From Pseudolabrys taiwanensis (GTDB lineage Bacteria > Pseudomonadota > Alphaproteobacteria > Rhizobiales > Xanthobacteraceae): a stretch of DNA of 64,000 nt. The notes below the pieces were generated by a model, which was given only the letters and a program-made list of their open reading frames with translations, had not been told where the DNA came from and did not search any database. Each line of letters opens with the position of its first letter. Within the stretch, counting starts at the first letter, position 1. The position numbers and the translations under genes were made by a program. Shown here in pieces: positions 30,328 to 38,728 of the stretch. The stretch lies in contig NZ_CP031417.1 of the NCBI RefSeq assembly GCF_003367395.1, forward strand, positions 3,658,001 through 3,722,000. Reading direction: 5' to 3'.

Positions 30328-30504
30328 TTAAGACGTGAGACTCTTGCCGATGACGAAGGCGAGAATGACCGCCCCGAGGAACAGCACCAGGAAGATTCCG
30401 AACAGCCATTGCGCGATGGTCGCCGAGGCGGCCTGAACGTCGGTGAAGCCGAAGATGCCGGCAATGATGGCGATGATCAGAAAGACAAAGGCCCATTTCA
30501 GCAT
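30328..30504 (-). CDS. DUF1328 small membrane protein (YtjA family)
   Basis: 58 residues, read directly from the complement of 30328-30504: MLKWAFVFLIIAIIAGIFGF opens it, followed by TDVQAASATIAQWLFGIFLV and a second helix, ending VIGKSLTS. Two membrane helices are separated by a short loop, exactly the DUF1328 pattern and length. GAGGAG lies about 8 nt before the ATG. The family has no known function and is often stress-induced in Rhizobiales. A GGAAC element upstream at 30556-30560 supports such control. Confident as a gene, not as to role. Confidence 0.92.
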   Translation of the reverse strand: MLKWAFVFLIIAIIAGIFGFTDVQAASATIAQWLFGIFLVLFLGAVILAFVIGKSLTS

Positions 30505-30535
30505 TGTCGGCTCCTCACGCTTGGTCGCGGGGTTT

Positions 30536-30560
30536 AAGCGCGAAATGCGTCCCGAGTTCC
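30536..30560 (-). promoter_or_regulatory. Possible EcfG-type promoter for the DUF1328 gene
   Basis: On the minus strand GGAAC (30560-30556), 16 nt, then GCTT (30539-30536). The -35 element is exact; the -10 departs from CGTT. Weak evidence. Confidence 0.3.
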
Positions 30561-30630
30561 ATGATCTGGCGCAAGCTTTTGCCGCGACGAACGCGTCGGA
30601 GGCTCGTCGTATGGCACGACAGGCGATTCC

Positions 30631-30675
30631 GTCACCCGCCGGTTCGAGGATCGGTTCGCTCGCACCTCGGATGAC
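30631..30675. repeat. Degenerate short palindromic repeat
   Basis: GTCACCCGCCGGTTCGAGG...CCTCGGATGAC, a decayed copy of the GTCATCCTTCGAGG family seen at 15112-15208. It sits 10 bp after the stop of the glutamine-synthetase-like gene. Confidence 0.65.
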
Positions 30676-30684
30676 GGATCGGCG

Positions 30685-32172
30685 TCAGAACAGATCCAGA
30701 TACTCTTTCTGCTCCCATGGTGTGACATCAGGCGTGTCGGGCGCTTCCTTGGTGAAGCGTGCGAGCTCCGCTTCCTTGATGTGCGCGTAATAGTCGACGA
30801 AGCCCGCGCCGAAGCCGGCGCGGAAACATTCGTCCCCCCGCAACGCCGCGGTCGCTTCGCCCAGCGACTTCGGCAGCAGCGGTGCGTCGGTCTCATAGGG
30901 GGTGTCGGCCGACGGACCTGGATCGCGCTTCTTCACGAGGCCATCGAGCCCGGCGTGAATCTGCGAGGCCATGTAGAGATAAGGATTCGCCGCCGGTTCA
31001 CCGACGCGGTTTTCCAAATGCGTTGCCGGATCGCCCGGTTGGCCGAGCAGGCGCAGCATCACGCCGCGATTGTCGCGGCCCCAGATGGCGCGATCGGGCG
31101 CCAGCGAATAGGGGCGATAGCGCTTGTAGCCATTCACCGTCGGCGTCGTGAACGCGGCGCCGGCGCGCGCATGTTCGATGAGCCCGCCGAGGAAATGGCG
31201 ACCGAGCGGCGACAATCCGTCGGCATGGACGAAGGCATTACGACCGGTCTTTGCCTCGATAAGCGACTGATGCAGATGCCAGCCGCTCGACATCACGTGC
31301 GGCAGCGCCGGCCGGCACATGAAGCTCACCAGCATGCCGTTGCGGCGCGCGATTTGTTTCAGCGCCGAGCGGAACAGGATCATCGTGTCGGCGGCGGCGA
31401 GACCCAGTTGCGGGCGGAAGGTGAACTCGCACTGGCTCGGCCCCATCTCCACTTCGACCGAGCGCAACGGCAGACCGAGCGCGGCAACGCCGCGCCGCAG
31501 CGGCTCGATCGCCACGTCGAGCATGTCGAAACGCGACTCGGTCAGATACTGATAGCCCTGCGTGATCAGGCTCACGTCCGGCACTTCCGGCGGCCAGCCG
31601 ACGTCCGCCGGCGCAAGCCGCGGGTTCTCGATCTTGAACAGATGGAATTCGACTTCGAGCCCGGCGAGAAAATCGTAGCTGGCATCGGCCAGCGTCTCGA
31701 GCGCCTTGCGATAGAGCGCGCGCGTCGAAAACGGCACCGGCTTGCCGGTGCCGAAATAGATGTCGCACAGCACCCAGCCGGTATTGGCGGCCCACGGCAG
31801 CACGCGGAAAGTTGCCGGATCGGCGACCATCGTGAAGTCGGCGCCGCCTTCCATCTCCGCCATGCCGAAGCCGCCGCCGGCGGTGAACACCGGAAACACG
31901 CTGCGATGCGAGGTGTCCTTCGCGAGCAAGGTCGACGTCATGCCGACGCCCGAACGCAGCGCGCCGATCGCATCGTCGGCCAGCAAGGTCTTGCCGCGCA
32001 GCACGCCGTGCTGGTCGGCGAACGAGAAACGCACCAGTTCGAGCTTGTGCTTCTTGATCTGGCGCTCGACGTCCAGCGCCATGCGCGCCTGGTCGGCGGA
32101 CCAGAGACCGTGACGGTCGACGAAGGTGGCGGCGGATTTGGCGGGCTTACGCGGGGGCATTGCCTCGCTCAC
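30685..32172 (-). CDS. Glutamine-synthetase-family gamma-glutamyl ligase
   Basis: 495 residues. GS fold: N-terminal domain with RFSFADQHGVLRGKTLL, catalytic domain with GLEVEFHLFKIE and VEVEMGPSQCEFTF (metal-binding Glu residues), SSGWHLHQSL, and ENRVGEPAANPYLYMASQ. It is distinct from GlnA, which has different Arg/Asp loops and an adenylylation Tyr site; it resembles ligases acting on amines (gamma-glutamyl-polyamine or anilide type). The neighbour upstream is a Rieske oxygenase on the same strand with a repeat in the 124-bp gap, and a divergent IclR regulator follows that. A catabolic role is inferred; the amine substrate is unknown. Confidence 0.88.
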   Translation of the reverse strand: MSEAMPPRKPAKSAATFVDRHGLWSADQARMALDVERQIKKHKLELVRFSFADQHGVLRGKTLLADDAIGALRSGVGMTSTLLAKDTSHRSVFPVFTAGGGFGMAEMEGGADFTMVADPATFRVLPWAANTGWVLCDIYFGTGKPVPFSTRALYRKALETLADASYDFLAGLEVEFHLFKIENPRLAPADVGWPPEVPDVSLITQGYQYLTESRFDMLDVAIEPLRRGVAALGLPLRSVEVEMGPSQCEFTFRPQLGLAAADTMILFRSALKQIARRNGMLVSFMCRPALPHVMSSGWHLHQSLIEAKTGRNAFVHADGLSPLGRHFLGGLIEHARAGAAFTTPTVNGYKRYRPYSLAPDRAIWGRDNRGVMLRLLGQPGDPATHLENRVGEPAANPYLYMASQIHAGLDGLVKKRDPGPSADTPYETDAPLLPKSLGEATAALRGDECFRAGFGAGFVDYYAHIKEAELARFTKEAPDTPDVTPWEQKEYLDLF

Positions 32173-32177
32173 AAACC

Positions 32178-32293
32178 GTCATGCCCCGCGAAAGCGGGGC
32201 ATCCAGTACGCTAGAGCCTATCATGGGATTGCATGCCATGCGCAATTGCATCTTCCGGGGAGTACTGGATCGCCCGCTTTCGCGGGCGATGAC
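32178..32293. repeat. Palindromic repeat (GTCATGCCCCGCGAAAGCGGGGCAT type)
   Basis: Left hairpin GTCATGCCCCGCGAAAGCGG and right CGCCCGCTTTCGCGGGCGAT, with inner inverted CATCCAGTAC / GTACTGGATC. The same architecture recurs at 61245-61326. Confidence 0.85.
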
Positions 32294-32296
32294 AGT

Positions 32297-33604
32297 CTAG
32301 GCGATCCAGCTCGCGCCTTGGCGCTTGTCGGCTTCCGAGCGTTGCCAATAGCCCTGCCAATCCTCGGTCGGCCCGATGCCGTCGACGGCGGAAGGGCCGG
32401 TGATGCTGGCGGCCTGCTTCTCGTCCAGCACCATCAACGGCGTCTCGCCTTTGGCCTGCTGATCGAGCGCCTGCCGCAGCAGCTTACGATAGGCGATGAT
32501 CGCCTTGTCCGACGTGCCGAGATGCTCCTGCGTGCGATCCTGGATCGCGCCCATCGACTCGCAGGCCCATTGGTCGTGCACGTTGATGTCCGGGCCCATG
32601 CCCGTATAGGTGTCGTGCTCTTGCTCGTTGGGGTCGTAGCCGTAGTCGTTGCTCTTGTTGCGGTTCGGCACGTAATCCGGCAGCGAATAGAGCTGAAGGC
32701 GCTGGCGGCGCATCTCTTCCTTGTTCACCGGCTGCCCGAACGAGGTGAAGATCGCGTACCAATAGTGCTTGGTGTCGTCGATCGGCACGTGCCACTGCGT
32801 GATCGTCATCTCGCGGCTCATCGGGATGACGAAGGCGTTGGGGAACATCAGGTTGGTGACGCGCACATGCGTGCTGGCATCGCTGATCTCGCGCAAGGTC
32901 ACGACGCGGAAGCCATAGGGCGTCGGCTCGACTTCGATCTGCGGCCGGGTGTATTCGCGCATGATGCGCGACATCGGCATGTCGCTATCGCGCGTGACGT
33001 CGCGAAACACCTTGCCGTAGCTCTTGGTCGGGTCGTCGTCGTGGAAGAAGCGATGCAGGAACGAGGTGTGGACCGGGTCGACGCCGACTTCCAATGACTG
33101 GAGCCAATTGCAGTCGATCAGCCCCTTGAACGCAAAGGTGTGGCTGTCGGGCGCGACGAAGCAGTCGAAGGCCGGCAAGGCCGGCGGCTTACCGGGCCCC
33201 ATATAGGCGAACAGGATGCCGTTCTTCTCGACGACCGGATAGGCCTTCTGCTTGATGTTGGCGCAGAGGTTGCTCTCCGGCGGCTCGGCCGGCGTCTCCA
33301 GGCAGTTGCCCGCGGTATCGAACAGCCAGCCGTGGAACGGGCAACGCAGGCCGCCGTCTTCCAAGCGCCCGTAAGCGAGATCGGTGCCGCGATGCGGACA
33401 ATGACGGCCGACGAGGCCGTAGCCGCCTTTGTCGTCCTTGAAGATCACGAGGTCTTCGCCCAGCAACCGGATCGGCTTGATCGGCCGGTTGCCCGCCAGT
33501 TCTTCGACGAGCGCGGCGGGCTGCCAGTAGCGGCGCATCAACGTCCCGGCCGGCGCGCCCGGGCCGGTATGGGTGATGAGTTGGTTCTGCTCCGCGCTCA
33601 GCAT
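32297..33604 (-). CDS. Rieske non-heme iron oxygenase, alpha subunit
   Basis: 435 residues. Rieske [2Fe-2S] motif CPHRG ... CPFHGW (about residues 68-90) and the mononuclear iron facial motif in DPVHTSFLHRFFHDD near residue 180. It belongs to the phthalate 4,5-dioxygenase / vanillate demethylase-like alpha-only group; no ferredoxin reductase subunit is adjacent. ATG at 33604 has GAGGAG upstream. It probably forms an operon with the GS-like ligase and is controlled by the divergent IclR gene. Substrate unknown: an aromatic acid or methoxy-aromatic is the usual kind. Confidence 0.92.
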   Translation of the reverse strand: MLSAEQNQLITHTGPGAPAGTLMRRYWQPAALVEELAGNRPIKPIRLLGEDLVIFKDDKGGYGLVGRHCPHRGTDLAYGRLEDGGLRCPFHGWLFDTAGNCLETPAEPPESNLCANIKQKAYPVVEKNGILFAYMGPGKPPALPAFDCFVAPDSHTFAFKGLIDCNWLQSLEVGVDPVHTSFLHRFFHDDDPTKSYGKVFRDVTRDSDMPMSRIMREYTRPQIEVEPTPYGFRVVTLREISDASTHVRVTNLMFPNAFVIPMSREMTITQWHVPIDDTKHYWYAIFTSFGQPVNKEEMRRQRLQLYSLPDYVPNRNKSNDYGYDPNEQEHDTYTGMGPDINVHDQWACESMGAIQDRTQEHLGTSDKAIIAYRKLLRQALDQQAKGETPLMVLDEKQAASITGPSAVDGIGPTEDWQGYWQRSEADKRQGASWIA

Positions 33605-33672
33605 GGTCTCGCTCCTCGTCTCTCGCGTTGGCGTCGCAAGGCTTTGTTCGCCGCAGGGGCATCGTTCGTTGA

Positions 33673-33688
33673 CCGAACAGATGTTCGG
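33673..33688. promoter_or_regulatory. Candidate IclR operator
   Basis: CCGAACA ga TGTTCGG, a perfect 7-bp inverted repeat with 2-bp centre, in the 137-bp region between the divergent oxygenase and regulator genes. It fits the size of IclR-family sites. Confidence 0.6.
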
Positions 33689-33741
33689 AATTAGATTTAA
33701 TCGCATTCGGAGCCGTCCGCCAAGCCCACAAATTGAGCGTC

Positions 33742-34542
33742 ATGCCGCGCATCAAGCGATCGCCAGCCGAACAGAAGCGCGCCGAGGAGACCGGCGAGGA
33801 ATTCCTGGAGGCGCTGGCGCGCGGCCTGCGCGTGGTCGAAGCTTTCGGCCGCGACCGGCGGTGGCTGACCCTCAGCGACGTGGCGCGGCTGGTCGATCTG
33901 CCGCGGGCCTCGGTGCGGCGCACGCTCTACACGCTGGTGAAGCTGGGTTATGCCGAGATGGACGACAGGCTGTTCCGGCTGACGCCACGCATCCTGGCCC
34001 TCGCCGGCGCTTATCTCTCGTCGAACACCATCACCGACATCGTCCAACCCGCGCTCGAACGCTTGAGCGACGAGATCGGCGAAGCTTGCTCGGCCGCCGT
34101 GCTCGACGGCGCCGATGTCGTGATGATCGCACACGCTTCACCGAACCGGATGCTGTCGGTGAGCGCGCAGGTCGGCTATCGCCTGCCGGCGCTGTCGTCG
34201 TCACTCGGCCGCGTGCTTCTCGCGGCGCTTGGCGACAAACAAGCGGACGAATTCATCGCGCAGGCCAAAGTCGCCAAGCTGACGCCGTCGACCGTCACCA
34301 ATAAGGCCGAGTTGCGCGCCGCCATTGTGAAGGCGCGCATGGATGGCTTCGCGCTGGCCGACCAGGAGGCGGAGGCGGGATTTCGCTCGATCTCAGTGCC
34401 GCTGAAAAGGCGTGACGGCCGGACGATCGCGGCCTTGAACGTCGGCGTTCACGCGCAGCGCGTGCCGCTCGACACCATGCGCAAGGTGTTTCTGCCGCGA
34501 TTGCGGGCGCTCGCCGACGATCTGGCCAGTCAGCTCATTTGA
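33742..34542 (+). CDS. IclR-family regulator (PcaR/PobR-like)
   Basis: 266 residues. N-terminal winged helix-turn-helix (about 20-85: LARGLRVVEAFGRDRRWLTLSDVARLVDLPRASVRRTL in parts) and an effector-binding domain of the IclR type (about 100-260), with SAQVGYRLPALSSSLGRVLL and ALNVGVHAQRVPL. ATG 33742 is chosen; a TTG at 33733 is in frame. It is divergent from the Rieske gene, and the candidate operator at 33673 lies between them, a standard layout for control of an aromatic degradation unit. The family most often responds to an aromatic acid; the ligand here is unknown. Confidence 0.93.
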   Translation: MPRIKRSPAEQKRAEETGEEFLEALARGLRVVEAFGRDRRWLTLSDVARLVDLPRASVRRTLYTLVKLGYAEMDDRLFRLTPRILALAGAYLSSNTITDIVQPALERLSDEIGEACSAAVLDGADVVMIAHASPNRMLSVSAQVGYRLPALSSSLGRVLLAALGDKQADEFIAQAKVAKLTPSTVTNKAELRAAIVKARMDGFALADQEAEAGFRSISVPLKRRDGRTIAALNVGVHAQRVPLDTMRKVFLPRLRALADDLASQLI

Positions 34543-34577
34543 GCCGGGGCTAGAAAATAGCCACGGCCACGTTCTGA

Positions 34578-34940
34578 TCAGTTCGCGCGCGCGGCGGAAC
34601 CGAGATCCAATCGCCGCCGCCACGCTGTTTGACGCAAGCCCAGCAGACGATTGGCCGTGACCTTGGCTTCCGCCCGCGTCGATGCGGCGCAGGTGCGATA
34701 TTCGAGATCGGCGACGCGTGACACCAACGGCTGCTTGCGGAAGAGACGCGCGAACGTCCCGACCCCGCCGTTCAGCTTCAATTCGGACAGCGCATTGGCG
34801 ACATTGCCGCTATGACCGAAGGCAATGACGCGGCCCGTAAGCGTATGACGCACCTCATAAACGCCGGGACCGATCGGTGCCTCCACATGTCCCCCGCTGT
34901 GCGCGTCGGGGAAGCGCTTCCAGCTGCTCCAGCTCTGCAT
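34578..34940 (-). CDS. Conserved-looking hypothetical protein
   Basis: 120 residues, basic towards the C-terminus. The core GPGVYEVRHTLTGRVIAFGHSGNVANAL loosely recalls the first strands of GIY-YIG nucleases but the catalytic set is not evident. Helix-rich Ala/Arg/Leu end. ATG 34940. No signal or membrane segment. It lies convergent to the IclR gene with a 35-bp gap. I do not assign a function. Confidence 0.65.
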   Translation of the reverse strand: MQSWSSWKRFPDAHSGGHVEAPIGPGVYEVRHTLTGRVIAFGHSGNVANALSELKLNGGVGTFARLFRKQPLVSRVADLEYRTCAASTRAEAKVTANRLLGLRQTAWRRRLDLGSAARAN

Positions 34941-35074
34941 GCAAAGGCCCTCACATCAAACTCGACCTGCAAGAACGCGAAGCCGGCGAGTTAGTTCCAC
35001 ATAGGGATAACGTAGTTAAGGGCCCGCCGGACGGGGCGTTTTGATCGTTGTCAAAACCGCGGGGGATATCCGGA

Positions 35075-35926
35075 TTAGCGGCCGGGCAGCACCAGCACCT
35101 TGGGCTTGGACGGTAGGCTGGCCTTCGAAACCACAACGGATGGCACTTCCGCAACCTCGACATCCCACTCCTGGCGAATGCGGCCGAGGAAGCGATCGAG
35201 CGTGTAGGCGCTGAAGTAGTGCATCGGCACCATCAACGGCGCCTTCAGCGATTTCAAAACCTCGATCATGCCTTCGAGGTCGAGCGTGTAACTGCCGTCG
35301 ACCGGCACGAACACGACGTCGACGCGGCCGATCTCGTTGAGCTGTTGTTGCGTCAGCGTGTGATGCAGATGGCCGAGATGCGCCACGCAGAGACTGCCGA
35401 TCTCGAAGATGAAGATCGAATTGCCATGGCGCTCGGTGCCGCCGTCATAGCTGCGGATGTTGGTCGGCACGTTGCGCACGCGCACGTCCTTGTACGTCAC
35501 ATCGATGCGCGCCGGCTTCTGATCCTCCGCCCAGCCGCGCAGCACGTATTTGATGCCGGAGTCGGGATGATCGGTGTAATGCGTCGAGTGCGCGTGGTTC
35601 ATCGTGACGATGTCGGGCAGCACCTGCGGCCTGACGTAGTCGTTGTAGTCGGTGGCGATGCGCACCATCTGCGGGCTCTCGAGCAGGAACGTCGCGTGCC
35701 CGATGAAGGTGAAGCGCAGCTGATCGCGCTCGAGCGCGGCGAGCCGCAGCGACGCCGGCATGAACAGCGGCGAGCGCGTGGCGATGAGCCCCGGGCAACT
35801 CTCCGTCATCTCCGGCTTGGCGTCCGGTTTGGGCGGCGCCGGCGCCGCGCCTTGCGCGGCTGCCGAGGCGACGGCGCCGACGAGCACGCCGAAGATCATC
35901 ACGACTTTGAGAAGCGTGCCGCGCAT
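35075..35926 (-). CDS. Exported metallo-beta-lactamase-fold hydrolase-like protein
   Basis: 283 residues. Signal peptide LLKVVMIFGVLVGAVASAAA, then an MBL-fold domain: FTFIGHATFLLES (strand followed by the usual metal region), TMNHAHSTHYTDHPDSG (HxHxxH-like but with Ser/Thr spacing, HAHSTHYTDH) and CVAHLGHLHH. The metal site is close to the UlaG/YycJ-type arrangement. It is predicted to be periplasmic. ATG 35926 is preferred; an in-frame GTG at 35965 would displace the signal peptide. Substrate unknown. The Ala/Pro/Lys-rich stretch after the signal may be a linker. Confidence 0.85.
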   Translation of the reverse strand: MRGTLLKVVMIFGVLVGAVASAAAQGAAPAPPKPDAKPEMTESCPGLIATRSPLFMPASLRLAALERDQLRFTFIGHATFLLESPQMVRIATDYNDYVRPQVLPDIVTMNHAHSTHYTDHPDSGIKYVLRGWAEDQKPARIDVTYKDVRVRNVPTNIRSYDGGTERHGNSIFIFEIGSLCVAHLGHLHHTLTQQQLNEIGRVDVVFVPVDGSYTLDLEGMIEVLKSLKAPLMVPMHYFSAYTLDRFLGRIRQEWDVEVAEVPSVVVSKASLPSKPKVLVLPGR

Positions 35927-36016
35927 GTCGAATACCCGCCGCTGGTGCCGCGCAAAATCTGACACGGTTCAAGGGGCAAGGCCAAGGCCACGAGACGTCG
36001 CGCTCACGCACAAATG

Positions 36017-36040
36017 AAAAGCGGCGCCGTTGGGCGCCGC
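36017..36040 (-). terminator. Terminator of the coiled-coil protein gene
   Basis: On the minus strand GCGGCGCC, loop CAAC, GGCGCCGC, then TTTT. It lies 26 bp after the stop at 36066. Confidence 0.85.
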
Positions 36041-36065
36041 TTCGCCGCTTTTCTGAGCAGGATTG

Positions 36066-36899
36066 CTATTCGAAGAAGCTGCGCTCGCGCGGGACGATCA
36101 TGCCGCGCGGCGTCATCACGACCCAGCGGCCGTCCTGACGCTTGATCTGTTCCACGGGGCCGAGGCCCGGCAGCATCGCGCCCGGCACGACCTGATAGAT
36201 GTCGTGGTCGTTCTGCACATAGACGTAGCCGTTGCGGTTGCCGCGCACCGACCAGTTGGGGACGATCGCCTGGCGCTGCGGCTCGACCGCCGCGACCCGC
36301 GTCGGACGCGGGGTCGGAAGCGGCGTCACCGCCTGCACCGGCGTCGGCGCGGCGGGCGCCGTCGTCTGCGGCGCGGCGATCGAACCGGTGACCTCGGCCG
36401 CTTCGCGCGCGAGCTTTTCGTTGAGCTTCTCGGTCATCTTGGCGAGCTGCGTGTTCGCCGACTTGTTGGCGGCTTCGAGGCTCGACTTCAGCGTACCGAT
36501 TTCCTTGTTCAGCTTGGCGATCGACTGTTGCATCGCCTCGCGCTCCTTGAGCGCGGCGGTGTCGACCTTCGGCGGCTCCGGCTTGGTGGCGAAGCTGCCG
36601 CTCGCCGCCACGCCGGCGATGGCGCCGACGGCGCCCGCGATCAGCATCGACGCAGCGATCGCGCCATAAAGCTTGTGGCGCAGGCGGAAGGTTCTGCGCG
36701 GCGCCGGCTCCTCGATGTCGTCGAAGGCGCGCGGTGTGAAAGGCACGACGGACATTGCGGGCTCGATGTCCGGCACGCGTTCCGGTTCGGCCGGCGAGAT
36801 CGAGGGCGACTCGACCGACGGCAAGCCCTTCGCCTGATTGTCTTTGCTGGACTTCGCCGAGGTATCGTCGGCGGCGCTCTTCTCGCTTTCGTCGGCCAT
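36066..36899 (-). CDS. Single-pass membrane protein with coiled coil
   Basis: 277 residues. The N-terminal 70 residues are acidic and disordered (MADESEKSAADDTSAKSS...), a membrane helix follows (GAIAASMLIAGAVGAIAGVAA, in two parts), then a coiled coil (EREAMQQSIAKLNKEIGTLKS) and a Pro/Thr-rich linker. The C-terminal domain (VPNWSVRGNRNGYVYVQN to the end) resembles a small beta domain. ATG 36899 has GAGGA 8 nt upstream; an in-frame GTG 33 nt further up is less likely. Topology suggests an N-in single helix with the coiled coil outside. No known family comes to mind; role unknown. Confidence 0.85.
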   Translation of the reverse strand: MADESEKSAADDTSAKSSKDNQAKGLPSVESPSISPAEPERVPDIEPAMSVVPFTPRAFDDIEEPAPRRTFRLRHKLYGAIAASMLIAGAVGAIAGVAASGSFATKPEPPKVDTAALKEREAMQQSIAKLNKEIGTLKSSLEAANKSANTQLAKMTEKLNEKLAREAAEVTGSIAAPQTTAPAAPTPVQAVTPLPTPRPTRVAAVEPQRQAIVPNWSVRGNRNGYVYVQNDHDIYQVVPGAMLPGLGPVEQIKRQDGRWVVMTPRGMIVPRERSFFE

Positions 36900-37241
36900 G
36901 GCCGTGGTCCTCGCAAATCGGTTGTTCACCAATCGCTAACCACGTTCGGTTACCAAGTCGTTACCAAGCGCTTGCGGCGCGCCTGTGCCGGCCCTATCTC
37001 GGCAGGCGTAAGGCCTTGCAACCGGCCTCATTTAGGCTGGCAGACCACCGACCAGCGTGAGAGCAATGGGGGCGACACTCCCGGCTCTCACGCCGAAGGC
37101 CTCTCCCCATCAATCATACAAGTGAAAGCCGCCATCCTGAGGTGCCCGCGCGTAGCGCGGGGCTCGAAGGATGACCTGACACGCACCCCCCTTCGAGGCG
37201 CGGCGCAAAAGCGCCGAGCCCTTCAGGGCGGCGAAGGCGGT
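36900..37241. other. Gap with palindromic repeats
   Basis: 342 bp without a gene. The left part includes repeated GTTACCAAG/GGTTACCAAG words near 36950-36970, in the likely promoter of the coiled-coil gene. The rest holds a palindromic repeat (37133-37175) and a second hairpin-like unit (37188-37240). Confidence 0.6.
37133..37175. repeat. Palindromic repeat (CATCCTGAGG...GGATGAC type)
   Basis: CATCCTGAGGTGCCCGCGC / GCGCGGGGCTCGAAGGATG, related to 15112 and 39789. Confidence 0.75.
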
Positions 37242-38243
37242 CTACACCGCCAGGCCGTTCTCGGCCGCCAGCGCCTTGAGCGACACCGCCGGACGCGCGC
37301 CGATGTGCTGGATCACTTCCGCGGCGGCGAGGCCGCCGAGCCGGGCGGCGGTCTGGTGGTCCTTGCCGCGCGCGAGGCCGACCAGGAAGCCAGCGGCGAA
37401 CAGGTCGCCCGCGCCGGTGACGTCGGACACCTGCGCGACCGGCGCCGCCGGCACGGCTTCGACCCGGTCCGCCGTGACCACCACGCAGCCTTTGGCGCTG
37501 CGCGTGACGACGGCGAGCTTGGCGTCCTTCTGCAAGGCCATGGTGGCGACGGCGAAGTCGGACGTCTCGTACAGGCTGTGCAGCTCGTGCTCGTTGGCGA
37601 AGACGATGTCGACGGTGCCCTTGCGGATGAGGTCGAGGAATTCGGCGCGATAGCGGTCGACGCAGAACGAATCCGACAACGTCAGCGCGACGCGGCGGCC
37701 GTTCTTGTGCGCGATGGCCGCGGCCTTGACGAAGGCTTCCTTGGCCTGCGGCGGATCCCACAGATAGCCCTCGAGATAGACGACTTCGGCCGCGGCGATC
37801 TGCGCCTCGTCGATATCGGCCGGGCGCAGATCCTGCGCCGCGCCGAGATAAGTGTTCATCGTGCGCTCGCCGTCCGGCGTCACCATGATGTAGCAGCGCG
37901 CGGTCGCCGGGCCATCGTTCGCCGCCTTGGTATCGAAGGCGACGTTGATCGAACGGATATCGTGCGCGAAGGCTTTGCCGAGGACGTCGTCCTTGACCTT
38001 GCCGACGAAGGCGGCACGGGCGCCGAAGCTGGCGACGCCGGCAATGGTGTTGGCCGCCGAGCCGCCCGAGCTTTCCACCGCCGGACCCATCGCGGCGTAG
38101 ATCGCTTCCGCGCGCGCCTCATCGATCAGCGTCATGGCGCCTTTGTTCATGCCCTGCGCGACGAGGAAATCGTCCTCGGCGCGAGCGATAACGTCGACGA
38201 TGGCGTTGCCGATGCCGAGCACGTCGTAGCGGGAAGCGGTCAT
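37242..38243 (-). CDS. Adenosine kinase (PfkB family)
   Basis: 333 residues. PfkB-family sugar kinase: N-terminal GNAIVDVIA, ribose-binding GGSAANTIAG near residue 60, and the catalytic C-terminal motif DVTGAGDLFAAGF with the base Asp. Bacterial members of this subgroup are adenosine kinases, phosphorylating adenosine to AMP in purine salvage. ATG 38243. The gene is monocistronic and sits between repeats. Adenosine as substrate is inferred from subgroup similarity, not shown by the sequence alone. Confidence 0.9.
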   Translation of the reverse strand: MTASRYDVLGIGNAIVDVIARAEDDFLVAQGMNKGAMTLIDEARAEAIYAAMGPAVESSGGSAANTIAGVASFGARAAFVGKVKDDVLGKAFAHDIRSINVAFDTKAANDGPATARCYIMVTPDGERTMNTYLGAAQDLRPADIDEAQIAAAEVVYLEGYLWDPPQAKEAFVKAAAIAHKNGRRVALTLSDSFCVDRYRAEFLDLIRKGTVDIVFANEHELHSLYETSDFAVATMALQKDAKLAVVTRSAKGCVVVTADRVEAVPAAPVAQVSDVTGAGDLFAAGFLVGLARGKDHQTAARLGGLAAAEVIQHIGARPAVSLKALAAENGLAV

Positions 38244-38431
38244 ATGCGGTCCTCTGTTAAGCGCGGCGCACTATATCGGCTGGATTTGCTGAGGCAACGT
38301 TGGGCGATGGCGTGGTCATGCCGGCCACACCGCGATGACCGGGGCCAATGCCCACCGATATCTGTATCCTTGGCTCCTGGGTGCCGCTTTCGCGGGGACG
38401 AGCGGCGCGCGGCCACCCGACAGAACGCGCG

Positions 38432-38548
38432 TCAGTGCGGCGGCGGCAGCCTGTTCAGCACTTCGAGACTCCACCAGAGAAAATACCCGCCGATCAAAAT
38501 GCCCAGCGCCACCTTCACCAGCTGGATGACCAGTTCGTCCTTGCTCAT
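38432..38548 (-). CDS. 38-residue small membrane protein
   Basis: Read from the complement: MSKDELVIQLVKVALGILIG, then GYFLWWSLEVLNRLPPPH and stop. One amphipathic start, one hydrophobic helix with a WW pair and a Pro-rich end. AGGCGG lies 7 nt before the ATG. The coding look (clean start, ribosome site, helix) is good for so short a gene, but no family is known to me. It lies divergent from trpS, with a 180-bp gap, and may be produced on its own transcript. Confidence 0.6.
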   Translation of the reverse strand: MSKDELVIQLVKVALGILIGGYFLWWSLEVLNRLPPPH

Positions 38549-38728
38549 CAAATTCCGCCTGCTGCTGCGATTCCGATTGTTCGAGACCACCTATAACGGA
38601 ACGGCAACGGCTTTGATATCGCCCGCCCCGCCGTGCCCGGCCCCGACACGTCCCGATGCCACGGCCGGGGTTGCGTGGCGAACGCCGTCATGCGATGTGG
38701 CCCGCCACGGTCCCTGAGGAGACAGGCT

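Noticed and set aside
35010..35070. Hairpin GTTTTGA/TCAAAAC as terminator after the MBL-fold gene
   Set aside because: No T run follows the stem on the minus strand.
36063..38717. 884-codon plus-strand frame across the coiled-coil and adenosine kinase genes
   Set aside because: It lies antisense to two genes with clear motifs and crosses intergenic repeats.
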